Source of the DNA: a virus
DNA: 64,000 nt
Reading direction: 5' to 3' (one strand)
Virus record (IMG/VR): IMGVR_UViG_3300006846_000001
Coordinates: 37,314-101,313 of that record
A program made the position numbers and the translations under genes. Below are positions 22,648 to 30,438 of this stretch, in pieces. Every line of letters starts with the position of its first letter. The first letter of the stretch is position 1. The notes below the pieces were generated by a model. It made no database searches and was not told the DNA's origin. It saw nothing but the letters and a program-made list of their open reading frames with translations.

Positions 22648-25406
22648 GCCGGGACGTCGGATTCCCTGGTCGCGGCCTCGGGTTGTGGCGGTGAGCTGGG
22701 CTTTGGTTTGGATGATCGGCGCCGCTCGGCGAGGGCGGTGATGGCGTCGGAGAGGTCGCCGGCCGTCTTGTACTTGCCGACGTCCTTGAGCTTCCAGCGC
22801 TTCGCCGCGTCGAGTTGGCGGGGACTGGGCTTGCGCTTGCGCCACCCAGCGTCGGAGCTGGTGAGGCGGGTGTCGCCGTGTAGGCGGGCGTAGTCCTCGC
22901 CGACGCCCTGGCACGTCTCGAGGTCCACGTCGCGGATGAGGGTGCGGGCGCCTTGGGTGGGGTGCTGGTCCTGGACGGCCCACGACTCGTCGCTGTTGGG
23001 GTCGAGTTGGACCATGACGAGGCGGGATGCGCCCTGCCTGCCCAGGGGCAGCACGTAGCGGAGGCGGTCGTCGTTGCGGCGGGGGGCCGTGACCCAGGCC
23101 AGGCCGTCGCCGCGGAGGCGCTTGAAGAGGTCGGCGGCCTCGGCGCGGAGGCGGCCGGCGGCGATCTCAGCCTCTTCGTGCTGGGCGACCAGCACGGACA
23201 CGGGCGCCTCGCCGGTCGTGGCGCGGCGGGCCAGCTTGGCCGGGAGGCCGAAGAGGCTGGGCACGGTGATGAGGCTGTTCTCGCGGGAGGCGCCCACCAC
23301 GTCGAGGACGAGGCAGTCGACCTTGTCAGGGTGCTTGCGGGTGCCGCGGCCGATCATCTGGGTGTAGAGGCCCGACGATTTGGTGGGCCGCCCGATGACG
23401 ATGCAGTCAGTGCGGGGCGCGTCGAAGCCCTCCGTCAGGACCATGCAATTGGTGACGACGTCCACCTCGTGGCGCCGGTACCGGTCCAGGAGGTTGCGCC
23501 GCTCGGTGGGCGGCGTCTTGTCCGAGACGCAGCCGGCCCGGAGGCCGACTTGGCGGCAGGCGTCGGCCGTCTGCTCGGCCGTCTCCACAGTGGGAAGGAA
23601 GGCCAGGGTCAGGCGGTGGGGGGCGTACTCGCGGATGGCCTGGGCGATCGTCCAGGGGGCGCCGGCGTCCTGGAGGGCCCGGCCGGTGTCGCCGGCCTGG
23701 TAGTCCCCGCGGCTCACCTTGACCTTGCCCAGGTCGAGGTCATCGAGGATGACGCGCTGGCCTCGCACGTCGGAGAGGTAGCCGGCGCGGATGCCCCACA
23801 GGATGTCGTAGGTGAAGGCGACCTCATCGAAGACGCCGTCGAGGCCCTGCCCGTCACCGCGTTGGGGGGTGGCGGTGGTGCCGTAGAGGATGGGGCCGCC
23901 GGGCTGGCCGACGCCGCACCAGTCAAAGATGCGCCGGTAGCTCGCGGCGGCGGCGTGGTGCGCCTCATCCACGATGACGAGGCCGAAGGGCCGGCCAGCC
24001 GTCGGATCGGGACCGACGCCGGGCTGCCACTCTGGGCACAGGCGGGCGAGGCGGCGGCGGTTGGCGAGGGTCTGCACGGACCCGACGATCACGTCGGCGT
24101 GCACGCCGTTCTCTGGGCCTTTGACGATGCCGAGGCTGGGCACATCGGGCCACGAGTTGAGGATGCTCTTGACGGCCTGGCGGATCAGCTCGTCGCGGTG
24201 GGCGAGGATCAGGGTGCGCAGCCCCAGCCGCTCGGCCAGCGCGCAGAAGATGACCGTGTTGTGGGTGACGACGTACCCGCGGGTGACGAAGAGGCCGTCG
24301 GGGTTGGCGACCTTGATGCAGACCATCTCGGCGTCGCCGGCCGGCTCGATGCCGGTGATGCGACGCTGGGGGTGGTACTTGGTCCGGGGCTTCCAGGCGT
24401 CGGCCTTGCGCTTCCAGCGGAAGGGGCAGATATCCATGGCGATGGAGAGTCGCCAGGCGGTGCCCTGGTGCTGTTCACCGTTGTAGGTCCAGGTGGTGCG
24501 TTTGTACCTGAGGCGGGCTGTGCCGCCGAGGCTACGGACGAGGTGGGCGGTGTCCTGTGCCAGTTGATGGTTGGCGAGCGTGAGCTCGATGTGACCGTCG
24601 CTAGGTCGCACGTGGCCGTCAGCGTCCATGATGCCGCGGAGGAGGTTGAGCCGGTCCGCTGCGGGGGCGAACTTGTAGAGGTCGGGAACAGCCTTGCTCG
24701 TCGCTCGGCTTCCTTCTAGTCCTAGGACGCGGATGGCGGACAGGATGGGGTTGTCGCCACGGCCGGTGGGTCCTCCGATTATCCAGGTCCCGGCTCCGCC
24801 GCCGCAGTCAGCGAGGCGCTTCCATCGGCAGGGCGCTGGTAAGTCGATGGTCTCGACTAGCTCATCCTCGGTGTGCACCAGGACGCGGCCGGGGACGGAG
24901 AGGCCGCCGTCGCCTAGGAGCACGCCTAGGAGGTACGGGTCGAGGGGCAACGTCACGGCGCTGTGCTGGACTGGTGCTACGAGCGGGGTCTCCCAGCGGT
25001 GGCCGGCTCCTTCTCGGAGGCCAACGTCGAGGAGCTGCTGAGTCGTGAGTGTCCGCCATGGGCGGCCACGGAGGCGGTCGTGTTTGGTGCGGACGGCCCA
25101 GAGGTGGTCGGCGTCACAGACGACTTGCTGCCCCTCGGTGAAGTGCACGCGGTAGGCAGGACGGATGCCCTGGGGGAAGACACCTTCAACCGTGGTTGGA
25201 AGGCCGTCGCCGCCGATGACCTGGTCGCCGGGGGTGAGTCTGCCGATCGGGGTCCAGCCGGTAGGGGTGAGGACAGGCTCGTCAGCGGCGAGGGCTTTCC
25301 CGAGGCCGGTGGCGGCTACGCCCAGTAGACGGCGGACGCCCTCGCCGAGTCGGGCATCGACTCGGGCGAGGGCGTCCTGCTGGTAGGGCCTGGGGGTCAG
25401 GCGCAT
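22644..25406 (-). CDS. SF2 DEAD/DEAH-type helicase interrupted by an intein
   Basis: 920-residue precursor; about 574 residues after intein removal. The Walker A motif AATGLGK-T is split after Lys37 by residues 38-383. The extein then has Thr384 (VIFCALAERLG), motif II VDEAHH, motif III TAT, and motifs V/VI with TEGFDAPRTD and QMIGRGTRKHP, the order of UvrB/RecG-type SF2 helicases. It would unwind or remodel DNA during phage replication or recombination. It follows the small gene at 25418 after 11 bp and has an AGGGGA site upstream. Confidence 0.85.
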   Translation of the reverse strand: MRLTPRPYQQDALARVDARLGEGVRRLLGVAATGLGKALAADEPVLTPTGWTPIGRLTPGDQVIGGDGLPTTVEGVFPQGIRPAYRVHFTEGQQVVCDADHLWAVRTKHDRLRGRPWRTLTTQQLLDVGLREGAGHRWETPLVAPVQHSAVTLPLDPYLLGVLLGDGGLSVPGRVLVHTEDELVETIDLPAPCRWKRLADCGGGAGTWIIGGPTGRGDNPILSAIRVLGLEGSRATSKAVPDLYKFAPAADRLNLLRGIMDADGHVRPSDGHIELTLANHQLAQDTAHLVRSLGGTARLRYKRTTWTYNGEQHQGTAWRLSIAMDICPFRWKRKADAWKPRTKYHPQRRITGIEPAGDAEMVCIKVANPDGLFVTRGYVVTHNTVIFCALAERLGLRTLILAHRDELIRQAVKSILNSWPDVPSLGIVKGPENGVHADVIVGSVQTLANRRRLARLCPEWQPGVGPDPTAGRPFGLVIVDEAHHAAAASYRRIFDWCGVGQPGGPILYGTTATPQRGDGQGLDGVFDEVAFTYDILWGIRAGYLSDVRGQRVILDDLDLGKVKVSRGDYQAGDTGRALQDAGAPWTIAQAIREYAPHRLTLAFLPTVETAEQTADACRQVGLRAGCVSDKTPPTERRNLLDRYRRHEVDVVTNCMVLTEGFDAPRTDCIVIGRPTKSSGLYTQMIGRGTRKHPDKVDCLVLDVVGASRENSLITVPSLFGLPAKLARRATTGEAPVSVLVAQHEEAEIAAGRLRAEAADLFKRLRGDGLAWVTAPRRNDDRLRYVLPLGRQGASRLVMVQLDPNSDESWAVQDQHPTQGARTLIRDVDLETCQGVGEDYARLHGDTRLTSSDAGWRKRKPSPRQLDAAKRWKLKDVGKYKTAGDLSDAITALAERRRSSKPKPSSPPQPEAATRESDVPA
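24258..25295 (-). mobile_element. Class 3 LAGLIDADG intein in helicase Walker A
   Basis: Encodes residues 38-383. The intein begins with Ala instead of Cys or Ser and ends VVTHN before extein Thr384. Trp103 (block B, DHLW), Cys363 (block F, MVCIKV) and Thr381 (block G) form the WCT triplet that defines class 3 inteins, which splice from a block F cysteine. Two endonuclease motifs, LLGVLLGDGGL (159-169) and LLRGIMDADGHV (255-266), mark an apparently intact LAGLIDADG homing nuclease. Insertion at a conserved ATP-binding loop is typical of inteins. Confidence 0.85.
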
Positions 25407-25417
25407 GGCGGGGTCCC

Positions 25418-25690
25418 CTAGCGGGTGACGTCCTGGGGCTGGACGACGCGGATGGCGGTGGACCCATCCGTGAGCTGGTCGGGGAAGATGGTGAACTCGT
25501 CGCCGCGGGTGTCCAGGTTGATGCCGGGGTCCCCGTCATTCCACTCGGCGAGGATGCGGACGGTGAGAGCGGTGCCCTGGTGGGTGTCCTCGACGGTGGC
25601 CAGGACCACGTCCTCACCGAAGTGAACTTGCAGCAGAGCGCCCAGGTGGTAGGGCATGGTGGCGGGGCGGGGAAGGGCAGAGGTGCTCAT
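25418..25690 (-). CDS. Hypothetical protein, 90 aa, operator-controlled
   Basis: Starts MSTSALPRP, like the MST proteins of other operator-controlled genes (compare MSTTALPRT at 33978). Predicted beta-rich throughout, with no motif. It precedes the helicase in the same unit. Confidence 0.6.
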   Translation of the reverse strand: MSTSALPRPATMPYHLGALLQVHFGEDVVLATVEDTHQGTALTVRILAEWNDGDPGINLDTRGDEFTIFPDQLTDGSTAIRVVQPQDVTR

Positions 25691-25727
25691 GCCCCGGATA
25701 CTAACCCGGGTTAGCTAGCGGCGTCTA
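25691..25727 (-). promoter_or_regulatory. Operator-promoter (perfect palindrome)
   Basis: Minus strand: TAGACG (-35), 18-bp spacer with CTAACCCGGGTTAG (25701-25714), TAGTAT (-10), then 7 bases to the ATG. The upstream gene's stop lies in the palindrome. Confidence 0.8.
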
Positions 25728-26058
25728 CCGCGACCTGGAGGCGGGGTGGGGGACCGAACTTCGTGCGGGCGCCCTTGACGATGGCGTTGACGCGGGGCCC
25801 GGTGACGCTGAGGCTCCCGGCCAGCCGCTCCTGGGTGACGCGCGGTTCCATGCCGTCCTGGCCGTAGAGGGCGAGTTGAGCGATCACCGCGTGGGCGGCA
25901 TCAGCGATGGCCTGGTGCCTGGCGGCGATGCGAGCCAGGCGCCCGAGCTGATGCAGGAGGCCGGCCTCGTCCTGGGGGTAGACGGCCAGACGGACCAGTT
26001 CCTTCGGGAGGGCGACGTCGCCGTCGGGGATCTTGGCGGAGGTGGTGGGAGACGTCAT
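25711..26058 (-). CDS. Putative HTH protein
   Basis: 115 residues; the ATG at 26058 is preferred because TAAGGT lies 7 bases upstream, while the longer frame overlaps VRR-NUC. The C-terminal half (VTQERLAGSLSVTGPRVNAIVKGAR) is a likely helix-turn-helix. It could be a regulator of the early genes; its targets are unknown. Confidence 0.6.
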   Translation of the reverse strand: MTSPTTSAKIPDGDVALPKELVRLAVYPQDEAGLLHQLGRLARIAARHQAIADAAHAVIAQLALYGQDGMEPRVTQERLAGSLSVTGPRVNAIVKGARTKFGPPPRLQVAVDAAS

Positions 26059-26095
26059 GGGGGTTACCTTACCGGTGTTAGTTACCGCAACAGGG
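26059..26095 (-). promoter_or_regulatory. Operator-promoter variant (CTAACACCGGTAAG)
   Basis: Minus strand: palindrome variant at 26068-26081 (11 of 14 matches), TAAGGT (-10), then 7 bases to the ATG. The -35 box is weak (CTGTTG, spacing 17). Confidence 0.55.
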
Positions 26096-26447
26096 CTTTG
26101 ATGGCCGGCCAGTGTCGGGGCCTCCACACGTGCACCTCCACGCCGGGCACCTCGGCGAGATCCCGTAGCCAGAGGTCCTGGGCGTCGGAGGTGTGGCCCT
26201 TCTCCCGTTTGAACTCGGCGATGACGAGGACGCCGCGTCGCACGGCGATGAAGTCGGGGAAGCCGGGGTCGCCTTGAAAGGCGGTGCGGACCTTGCCGTC
26301 TGGCATGCGGCAGGGGAGGTCGTGCTTGCGTCGCCACCCCTTGTCGAGGGCGTAGCGCATGACGACCTTCTGGAGGTCGGTCTCTGAGGCGGTGCGGTCC
26401 TGGACGCGGGCCAGGGCCTGGCGGATCTCCAGGGGGAGGCCGGGCAT
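26082..26447 (-). CDS. VRR-NUC family nuclease
   Basis: 121 residues from the ATG at 26447 (TAATG overlap). ASETDLQKVVMRYA, a GDPGFPDFIAVRRG segment carrying the catalytic Asp, and the following VIAEFKREKG (E-x-K) match the VRR-NUC fold of the PD-(D/E)XK nucleases, which act on DNA ends or junctions. This short single-domain form is common in phage replication regions. Confidence 0.8.
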   Translation of the reverse strand: MPGLPLEIRQALARVQDRTASETDLQKVVMRYALDKGWRRKHDLPCRMPDGKVRTAFQGDPGFPDFIAVRRGVLVIAEFKREKGHTSDAQDLWLRDLAEVPGVEVHVWRPRHWPAIKALLR

Positions 26448-26713
26448 TAGCGGCGCCGGTCTTGGATGGTGGCCTTGAGCTTCTCGGTGGCGCTCACCTT
26501 GCGGGGGAGCTCGACGCCACCGGCCGTGCGCTCCTCGATGGTGGCGGCCTGCCCGGTGATCTTCTGGTGCGCCTCCAGGGCGAGGCAGCACGCGGGGCAC
26601 TCGAAGTCGAAGGCCGTTTGCTTCGTGGCCGGCCGCTCCGGGAAGTCGCAGGCGTACCAGGCGCCGGGGCGGAGGCCGTCGCGCGGGTGCAGGGCCCTCG
26701 CTGGTCCCGTCAT
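26447..26713 (-). CDS. Small zinc-binding protein
   Basis: 88 residues, coupled to both neighbours. YACDFPERP...FECPACC (about residues 19-42) forms a probable zinc site, followed by a helical, charged C-terminus. Function unknown. Confidence 0.5.
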   Translation of the reverse strand: MTGPARALHPRDGLRPGAWYACDFPERPATKQTAFDFECPACCLALEAHQKITGQAATIEERTAGGVELPRKVSATEKLKATIQDRRR

Positions 26714-27531
26714 GTGATCGGCTCGGCGTAGTTGTGGGGGGCGCCGCGGCGGGCGCGGTCGGCGAGGGCCATGCGGACCGTCTGACCGATGGCGTCCTCG
26801 ATGGTGCGGCCCGGCCCGGATGCGGCGAAGGTCCCGTCGCCGCCGCAGTCCCAGGCGTTCTCGCCCTTGCCGGGGATCGGGATGTACCCATCAGGGCGCT
26901 TGCCGTCGGGGCCGTCCTCGGGGAGGTAGGGACCGTCAGGGCCTGGCCGGGACAGGATGTCGATGTCGTAGCCGTGGTGGATGACGGGCCAGGGCCAGCG
27001 GGGCCGGCGCCAGGTCACGGTCTCGAGGACGACGGTGGCCCGGTAGTTGCCTTCGGGCATGGGCACGTCGACCTCGACGGGCTCGGTGCTCGTCTTGCTC
27101 TTGGCGGGCTTGCCTGCGATCCAGTCGAACAACTGGAAGTTCCCGGAGCGCCAGCGGGGCGTGCCCCTCGTCCAGCTCCACTTGTCGTGCCACACCTCCC
27201 ACCAGATGGCCCGGTCGTGGGCCGTCAGGGTGGCGATGTTCCGTTCCGTCAGGTCGGGCCAGCGGGCGGCCAGGAAGCGGCGGATGGGCGGGCCGCCGAT
27301 GATCACCCACACCGAGGCGATGTGCGCGATGCCTGCGGTGAGCTTGAGTCCGCCCGAGTCGTCATCACCGGCGAGGCCGATGCCGGTGTGGCGGGCGCCA
27401 GAGGCGATGTACGCCTCGACGCGAGCCTCCAGGATGTCGTTGCCCTCCTGGCCCTTCGGGTGGTCGTAGAGGGTGGCGAACCAGCGGACGCCGCGGGTGC
27501 CTTCGCGGATGGTGAAGCGGTGCAGGTGCAT
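26710..27531 (-). CDS. Hypothetical protein, 273 aa
   Basis: ATG at 27531 overlaps the stop of the HNH gene (TGATG). Trp-rich, mixed alpha/beta (DRAIWWEVWHDKWSW), with a Gly/Asp-rich C-terminal part. No catalytic signature found. Placed among nucleases and replication genes. Confidence 0.55.
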   Translation of the reverse strand: MHLHRFTIREGTRGVRWFATLYDHPKGQEGNDILEARVEAYIASGARHTGIGLAGDDDSGGLKLTAGIAHIASVWVIIGGPPIRRFLAARWPDLTERNIATLTAHDRAIWWEVWHDKWSWTRGTPRWRSGNFQLFDWIAGKPAKSKTSTEPVEVDVPMPEGNYRATVVLETVTWRRPRWPWPVIHHGYDIDILSRPGPDGPYLPEDGPDGKRPDGYIPIPGKGENAWDCGGDGTFAASGPGRTIEDAIGQTVRMALADRARRGAPHNYAEPIT

Positions 27532-27914
27532 CAGGCGGGTGTCTCCCAGGACCAGCGGCGCAGGCCCAGAGCGTGCGCCTCGGCGGGGTGGGTGGTCTTC
27601 CACTCGTGGTGGGCGTGGCAGAGGACTTGCGTCTGGTCCGGTTCCAGGTGGGCGCCGGGCCGGACGCCGCGGGGTGTGATCTCATCGACCTCCAGGCCCC
27701 CAGCGCAGCGCACCTCCGGGACGAGGCTCCGGGCGGTGCACTGGTAGCCGGCGGCGGCGAGCGCCTGCTCCCTGACGGCGGCCCTGGCGGCCTTCTCTTG
27801 TCGTCGTCGGGCGGACTGCGCCGGGAGGCGCCCGGTGCGTTTGAGGCTGCCCGTGCGGGCCAGAGGGGCGCCTCTGGCCAGGGGCTTGCCTCGCTTGATC
27901 CCGGTGCGCTTCAA
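27531..27914 (-). CDS. HNH endonuclease
   Basis: 127 residues, TTG start overlapping the upstream stop (TTGA). After a strongly basic N-terminus, CTARSL...EVDEITPRG and QVLCHAHHEWKTTHP give the H-N-H metal finger with two cysteines. It may be a DNA nicking or recombination nuclease; it is away from terminase, so a packaging role is less likely. Confidence 0.75.
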   Translation of the reverse strand: MKRTGIKRGKPLARGAPLARTGSLKRTGRLPAQSARRRQEKAARAAVREQALAAAGYQCTARSLVPEVRCAGGLEVDEITPRGVRPGAHLEPDQTQVLCHAHHEWKTTHPAEAHALGLRRWSWETPA

Positions 27915-28543
27915 GAGCTGCGGCGCCGGGGCTTCCGGGTGGCGGCCTTGTCCTTCAGGTCAGTCACGGCCCCATCGAGGTCGGGGGGCACCGGGCCCTC
28001 ACCCTCAGCCTCGGTGTCGGCCGTCTGTGCCTGGGTGTCGGCGGGCCAGCCCTCCTCGTCGACGGGACCATCGGGCTCGGGGGCCACGGGCAGTTCGTGG
28101 ACGTTGGTCGCCTCGTCGCCCTGGTCGACCTTGGCGTCTTCGTCATCCCAACCATCGGAGCCGGGGAGGCGCTGGTTGCCCTTGGCGTCATCGGCGGCGC
28201 GCTGGTTGCGGAGCTTCTGCATGCGGATGCGCTCGTCGGCGAAGTCCCCGTCGACGATGGTGACCGTCTTGCCGATGAGGGTCATCACGAGGCGCAGGGG
28301 GGCGTCGGTCTCCTCATCGTCGTAGCCGCGGAGGACGCGGATCTGGTGGGGGCCGACGACGCATCGCACGAGGAGGTCGACCTCCTGGCCCTGCTCCAGC
28401 TCGTGGGCGCCCACGCCGAGGGACTCGGAGAGGCCGTCGCCCACGTTCGTGACCTTGGCCTCGACGCGGACGACGGGGCGCCCGCGGTAGGGCTGGAGGT
28501 TGCCGGGCTCGGGGGCGGCGAGGGCAGAGGCGAGATCGGACAT
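27911..28543 (-). CDS. Hypothetical replication-region protein, 210 aa
   Basis: ATG at 28543 with an AAGGAGA site 8 bases upstream. A beta-rich N-terminal 110 residues (VVRVEAKVTNVGD, VDLLVRCVVGPHQIRVLRG) is followed by an acidic, disordered tail ending in basic residues. This is the overall plan of single-stranded DNA-binding proteins, but no specific SSB motif is seen. Confidence 0.55.
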   Translation of the reverse strand: MSDLASALAAPEPGNLQPYRGRPVVRVEAKVTNVGDGLSESLGVGAHELEQGQEVDLLVRCVVGPHQIRVLRGYDDEETDAPLRLVMTLIGKTVTIVDGDFADERIRMQKLRNQRAADDAKGNQRLPGSDGWDDEDAKVDQGDEATNVHELPVAPEPDGPVDEEGWPADTQAQTADTEAEGEGPVPPDLDGAVTDLKDKAATRKPRRRSS

Positions 28544-28559
28544 GGGGCGGGTCTCCTTG

Positions 28560-28600
28560 CCGGCGGGTGAGGTGGCCAACATACCGGGGTTAGCGCCCCG
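28560..28600 (-). promoter_or_regulatory. Operator-promoter variant for the gene at 27911
   Basis: Minus strand: CTAACCCCGGTATG (28580-28593, 11 of 14 matches) with TATGTT as -10. The gene has a normal Shine-Dalgarno and about 30 bases of leader. The -35 box is unclear. Confidence 0.45.
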
Positions 28601-28697
28601 GTGGCCGGATGGCCCACGTCGCGTTCCTGGGGACGTGGGGGGCAAGGCGGGCGATGAGGTTGCAGGGGTCAGCGCCGGGTTGGATGGGGTGCTCCAT
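28590..28697 (-). CDS. Possible 35-residue protein
   Basis: From the ATG at 28697 the frame encodes MEHPIQPGADPCNLIARLAP..., ending with a TAA in the operator of the next gene. Coding-like sequence extends upstream to about 28736, but no standard start is seen there. It fills the only gap between the methylase and the next gene. Confidence 0.35.
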   Translation of the reverse strand: MEHPIQPGADPCNLIARLAPHVPRNATWAIRPPGR

Positions 28698-28737
28698 GCG
28701 CCCGGCGGGAAGGGTGATGACGATGACGGGGTGGGGG

Positions 28738-29532
28738 TCACGCCGCCGCGAGGGGGGCGTGATAGGCGATGACGTGCTCATGGGCGACGCGGGCATCGTG
28801 GTTTGCTCCGTTGCGGTTGCGGTCCGTCTTCACATCGACGAGGTCAGCGATGTCGTAGCCGAGGCTGGCGAGGTGGTTGTGGTGGAAGGCCGAGACGTGC
28901 TGGCGCCGCTGGCGGCCCCCGACCTTGCGCAGGTGATCGGAGATGTTGAGGATGAGCCAGCCGCCCAGCGCGGGGTCCTCAGCGACGTGGGGCCGCAGGA
29001 CCCGAGTCGCCTCCGCCCATGCGAGCTTGTGGAAGCGCCTGTACTCGGGTCCCCACTTCATGCCGGCCGAGCTCCCAGCGGTCAGGGCGCGGCCGAGGCT
29101 GAGGCGGTAGGTGTAGCGGGTGGAGGTGTCATGGCCGACGCCGCCACAGCGGGCGCAGGGCGGCGAGTCGAAGAGGTCGGTGGGGTGGCCCTTGCACTTG
29201 CGGCAGACGCCGAGGCCGTCATACAGGTCGGCCATGCGGTTGCCGTAGCAGGGACTGGTGATGATGGCGTCGAAGGTCCCGTCAGCGAAGGGCAGGCGGA
29301 GCGCGTCAGCAGCGAGGGCCCGGGGCCGGCCAGCGGCGGCCCACTCCCACTCCAGCTCCGACGCGACCGTGAGGCGCCCGTTGGCCAGCTCGTGGATGAG
29401 GCCGACGCCGGCGAAGGGGTCCAGGATCGTCCATCGGCGGTCGGGGTCCTCCCGCTCGAGGATGCCGGCGATGGCGTCGCGGATGGGCGAGGAGAATTTG
29501 GCGCAGTGGTCGGGGATGTCACGAACGGTCAC
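28738..29532 (-). CDS. DNA methyltransferase (N4/N6 type) with zinc insert
   Basis: 264 residues from a GTG at 29532. The SAM-binding motif ILDPFAGVGLIHEL (about 37-50) and catalytic SPCYGNR (about 99-105, a variant of SPPY) are followed by an insert CRKCKGHP...CARCGG that probably binds zinc. It would methylate adenine or cytosine amino groups in phage DNA. A second methylase, of C5 type, is at 8102. Confidence 0.75.
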   Translation of the reverse strand: MTVRDIPDHCAKFSSPIRDAIAGILEREDPDRRWTILDPFAGVGLIHELANGRLTVASELEWEWAAAGRPRALAADALRLPFADGTFDAIITSPCYGNRMADLYDGLGVCRKCKGHPTDLFDSPPCARCGGVGHDTSTRYTYRLSLGRALTAGSSAGMKWGPEYRRFHKLAWAEATRVLRPHVAEDPALGGWLILNISDHLRKVGGRQRRQHVSAFHHNHLASLGYDIADLVDVKTDRNRNGANHDARVAHEHVIAYHAPLAAA

Positions 29533-29782
29533 GGCGCCTCCGGGTGGGGCGTGGGGGGCGGCACTCCTCGCAGCGGTGACCGGGGCGCATGTGGCCCTGG
29601 CGGAAGAGGCGGTGCTGTCGGGGTTGGCACTCCTCGCACGGAACGGCGCTGTTCTCCGCGGCGGCCCGGCGTTGAGCGATGGTGGTGGGCTCCGTGTCGA
29701 GGCGAAGCTGTTCGCTCACCTCCTCGGGGGTGGCCTCGCGCCAGCCTGAGCCTCGGCACCGTGGGCAGGCGGGCGGCGTCAC
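29519..29782 (-). CDS. Small DnaJ-like zinc-finger protein
   Basis: 87 residues, GTG start overlapping the upstream stop. CPRCRGSG at the start and CEECQ...HRCEEC later give two CxxC pairs, like half of a DnaJ cysteine-rich domain. It lies between the helicase loader and the methylase. Confidence 0.55.
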   Translation of the reverse strand: MTPPACPRCRGSGWREATPEEVSEQLRLDTEPTTIAQRRAAAENSAVPCEECQPRQHRLFRQGHMRPGHRCEECRPPRPTRRRRDRS

Positions 29783-30438
29783 GGGTCCAGTCTCCTGTCT
29801 GGGCCGCCGACTCCCAGCACGACGGCGCCGCAGCCCAGGACCCGGGACGCGATGCGCTCGCCCACGGCGGTCATGAGGTCCTCTGGCGCGAGGTTGGTGG
29901 TGACGATGGTGGGCCGCTCATCCAGCCACCGGCGGTTGATGAGGGCGTAGAGGCGTTCGTCGGTCCAGTCCGTGGCGCGGCTGGCGCCCAGGTCATCGAG
30001 GATGAGCGTGTCAGCGTCGGTCACGGCGCGGTCCCACACCTCCAAGTCGCCGCCGGGGCGGAGGCCATCGAGCAACTCCACGACGGGCCAGAACTGCACC
30101 TCGTCTCCGGCGTCGAAGCGCAGGCGGGCGGCGGCCACGGCGGCGTGCGTCTTGCCGGTGCCGGTGGGGCCGTACAGGACGAGGTTGGGGGCCGGGCCCT
30201 CGGTGGTGGCCCACGCCTCCACGTCGCCGCGCCACGCCTCGGCCAGGTCCTCGATCTTCGCCCACCGGAAGCGGTTGGGGATCTGCTCCCATCGGGCCTC
30301 CCGCCAGCGGGGGGTGAGGGGCTGGTCCTCGTCATGGGCGCGGGGTTTGAAGCGGTCGAGTTGCTTGGCGGCGACCGTCCACACTTGCTGCGTGAGGCGG
30401 GCGGGCCCGTCTACCTGGTCGCTGTCGCTGGGGTCCAT
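29779..30438 (-). CDS. DnaC-like helicase loader ATPase
   Basis: 219 residues. Walker A GPTGTGKT (90-97), Walker B TLILDDLGA, sensor 1 (PTIVTTNLAP) and an Arg near IASRVLG match the DnaC/IstB AAA+ family. It would load the host replicative helicase at the phage origin. It directly follows the initiator-like gene, as P follows O in lambda. Confidence 0.85.
   Translation of the reverse strand: MDPSDSDQVDGPARLTQQVWTVAAKQLDRFKPRAHDEDQPLTPRWREARWEQIPNRFRWAKIEDLAEAWRGDVEAWATTEGPAPNLVLYGPTGTGKTHAAVAAARLRFDAGDEVQFWPVVELLDGLRPGGDLEVWDRAVTDADTLILDDLGASRATDWTDERLYALINRRWLDERPTIVTTNLAPEDLMTAVGERIASRVLGCGAVVLGVGGPDRRLDP

Noticed and set aside
22953-24719. 588-codon open frame on the plus strand opposite the helicase/intein
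   Set aside because: Antisense shadow produced by GC-rich codon structure; low-complexity Gly/Ala/Val protein and no start signal.
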